This document shows positions 5,302 through 6,035 of a stretch of DNA of 6,035 bases, piece after piece. The DNA is from Victivallales bacterium (lineage in GTDB: Bacteria; Verrucomicrobiota; Lentisphaeria; Oligosphaerales; Oligosphaeraceae), in NCBI GenBank assembly GCA_017963875.1, contig JAGCTA010000522.1:1-6035 (forward strand), read 5' to 3'. How positions within the stretch are numbered: position 1 is the first letter of the stretch; each line of letters opens with the position of its first letter. The translations under genes and the position numbers were made by a program. The notes beneath the pieces were generated by a model. The model was given only the letters and a program-made list of their open reading frames with translations. It made no database searches and was not told the origin of the DNA.

Positions 5302-5694
5302 TTATTTTGTCTTTTCTCCTCTTAGCCAGGCGGTGAATGTTTTCTCGACGATCAGTTTCTCGTCCTCCGTTTTACATGCCGCAAATCCATTCGCCATGTC
5401 CAGCCAGTGTTTGCGGAAATCAGAATTGAGTCGGTTAAAGCGAAGACTGCCCTCGCTGATGGTGGCAATGCTTTCTTTGCAGTGATTCAATTTGTTCTCG
5501 AGGGCGTAGGCACACCGCTGGCAGTAGTGGTGGCTGGATATTTTCCCGCCGGCAACGATGGAAACTCTCATGTACCACTCGCCTTTGGGGATTGGGCACT
5601 CCCCGCCGCATCCGTAGCAGGTGTAGTCCTGCTTGGCGTGCGGGTAGGTGATCTTCACGCAGCGCCCGTCAGCTTGAATCTCTGGTTGTTTCAT
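5302..5694 (-). CDS. Small Cys-rich protein, putative zinc-binding, phage-type hypothetical
   Basis: This is a 130-residue protein with ATG at 5694-5692; AGGAG (5709-5705) lies ten bases upstream, inside the 19-base gap after the methyltransferase stop. Residues 22-65 form a compact zinc-finger-like module: C26-x2-C29, an extra C33, a KGEWYMRVSI strand, then HHYC58-x2-C61. This pattern of two CxxC knuckles split by a KGE-x-Y strand occurs in many small phage proteins of unknown function. The C-terminal half (66-130) is predicted helical and charged, with C72 and C107 outside the module. I cannot name a function; nucleic-acid binding or a host-takeover role is plausible but not shown. The tight spacing to both neighbours indicates one operon. 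Confidence 0.75.
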   Translation of the reverse strand: MKQPEIQADGRCVKITYPHAKQDYTCYGCGGECPIPKGEWYMRVSIVAGGKISSHHYCQRCAYALENKLNHCKESIATISEGSLRFNRLNSDFRKHWLDMANGFAACKTEDEKLIVEKTFTAWLRGEKTK

Positions 5695-5713
5695 GGTTTT
5701 ATTGCTCCTTTTC

Positions 5714-6035
5714 TCATTGTGCTTGCTTTGGAAGCGCTGCGGAAATCAAAGCTTCCGCAAGTTTTGGACAAACGGCATTGCTAATTTGATGGATTTGCTC
5801 CGTCTTGTTGCCTGAAAACTTGTAAGATTTCGGAAAAGACATCGCAGCCGCCAATTCGTGCGGCTGGAGCATTCTGAATGTGATGTCCAATTTGTAGCGT
5901 TTTCCGTCTGCTGTTTGAATGACTTTGCCTTCCAGCAGTCCAAATCGGTCCTTTGTGGTTATCGTGTCCAGTGTTTGACTCACTGGCTTGCACTCGTCGT
6001 TGTTGCCGTAATAGGCTTGTATCATCGGTTCCACA
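5714..6035 (-). CDS. DNA (cytosine-5-)-methyltransferase, C-terminal part (cut by window edge)
   Basis: The frame enters from the right edge and ends at TGA 5716-5714, so about 106 C-terminal residues are visible and the start is outside. The fragment opens with YYGNNDE and PVSQTLDTITTKDRFGLLE, typical of the target-recognition and following region of Dcm-type phage methyltransferases. It then shows motif IX, RMLQPHELAAAMSFPKSYKF, and motif X, QISNAVCP, where most relatives have QIGNAVPP. The catalytic PCQ loop and the SAM-binding FxGxG lie outside the window. The enzyme methylates cytosine in a specific site; as part of a phage-type operon it more likely protects element DNA than serves in restriction, but a restriction partner upstream cannot be excluded. 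The 19-base gap to the Cys-rich gene indicates cotranscription. Confidence 0.88.
   Translation of the reverse strand, partial: VEPMIQAYYGNNDECKPVSQTLDTITTKDRFGLLEGKVIQTADGKRYKLDITFRMLQPHELAAAMSFPKSYKFSGNKTEQIHQISNAVCPKLAEALISAALPKQAQ

Larger units (their letters stand above)
4636..6035. mobile_element. Probable end of a prophage or integrative element inserted at tRNA-Arg
   Basis: Three minus-strand genes of phage-like character (a cytosine methyltransferase, a small Cys-rich protein and an excisionase-type HTH protein) begin about 320 bases beyond a tRNA 3' end, with ordered 11-bp repeats between. That is the usual layout of an attachment-site flank. The left boundary is placed just after the CCA by convention; the true core may overlap the tRNA 3' half. 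The right end, the integrase gene and the duplicate tRNA fragment are not in the window, so the call rests on gene content and position alone. Confidence 0.5.

Overview
This 6,035-base window comes from a bacterial chromosome of moderate GC content and holds a junction between ordinary host genes and what looks like the end of an integrated phage or similar element. No ribosomal or universally conserved protein gene is present, so the organism cannot be named. A glycyl-radical-type enzyme, a GFO/IDH/MocA sugar-type oxidoreductase, an orphan secreted helical-repeat protein and a short palindromic interspersed repeat together are reminiscent of gut-associated members of the PVC group (Lentisphaerota or Verrucomicrobiota). 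That assignment is an impression only.

Left part (1-2254): two divergent metabolic genes. On the minus strand, the first 233 codons of a pyruvate-formate-lyase-family (glycyl radical enzyme) protein run off the left edge. On the plus strand lies a complete 371-residue NAD(P)-dependent oxidoreductase. The 437-base divergent region between them holds three things: a 160-bp MITE/REP-like element with paired ends and three internal palindromes (756-915); a perfect 12-bp inverted repeat with AACGTT centres that looks like a paired operator (961-1004); and a strong sigma70-type promoter for the oxidoreductase (1046-1074).

Middle (2255-4635): a 707-residue exported protein of unknown function, predicted all-helical and TPR/solenoid-like, has its own promoter candidate. 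It is followed by a tRNA-Arg(CCG) gene with encoded CCA, and then a rho-independent terminator.

Right part (4636-6035): a gene-free stretch of about 318 bases contains a perfect 22-bp inverted repeat. Each arm is two tandem 11-bp units, and the arms are 80 bp apart. Beyond it, three minus-strand genes in close succession read back toward the tRNA: the C-terminal part of a DNA cytosine-5 methyltransferase (cut by the right edge), a small cysteine-rich putative zinc-binding protein, and a MerR/excisionase-type helix-turn-helix protein. This gene set beside a tRNA 3' end suggests a prophage or integrative element inserted at tRNA-Arg. The tandem 11-bp repeats then make sense as arm-type recombinase/excisionase sites or as operators for the HTH protein. 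No integrase gene or second att copy is in the window, so this remains an inference.
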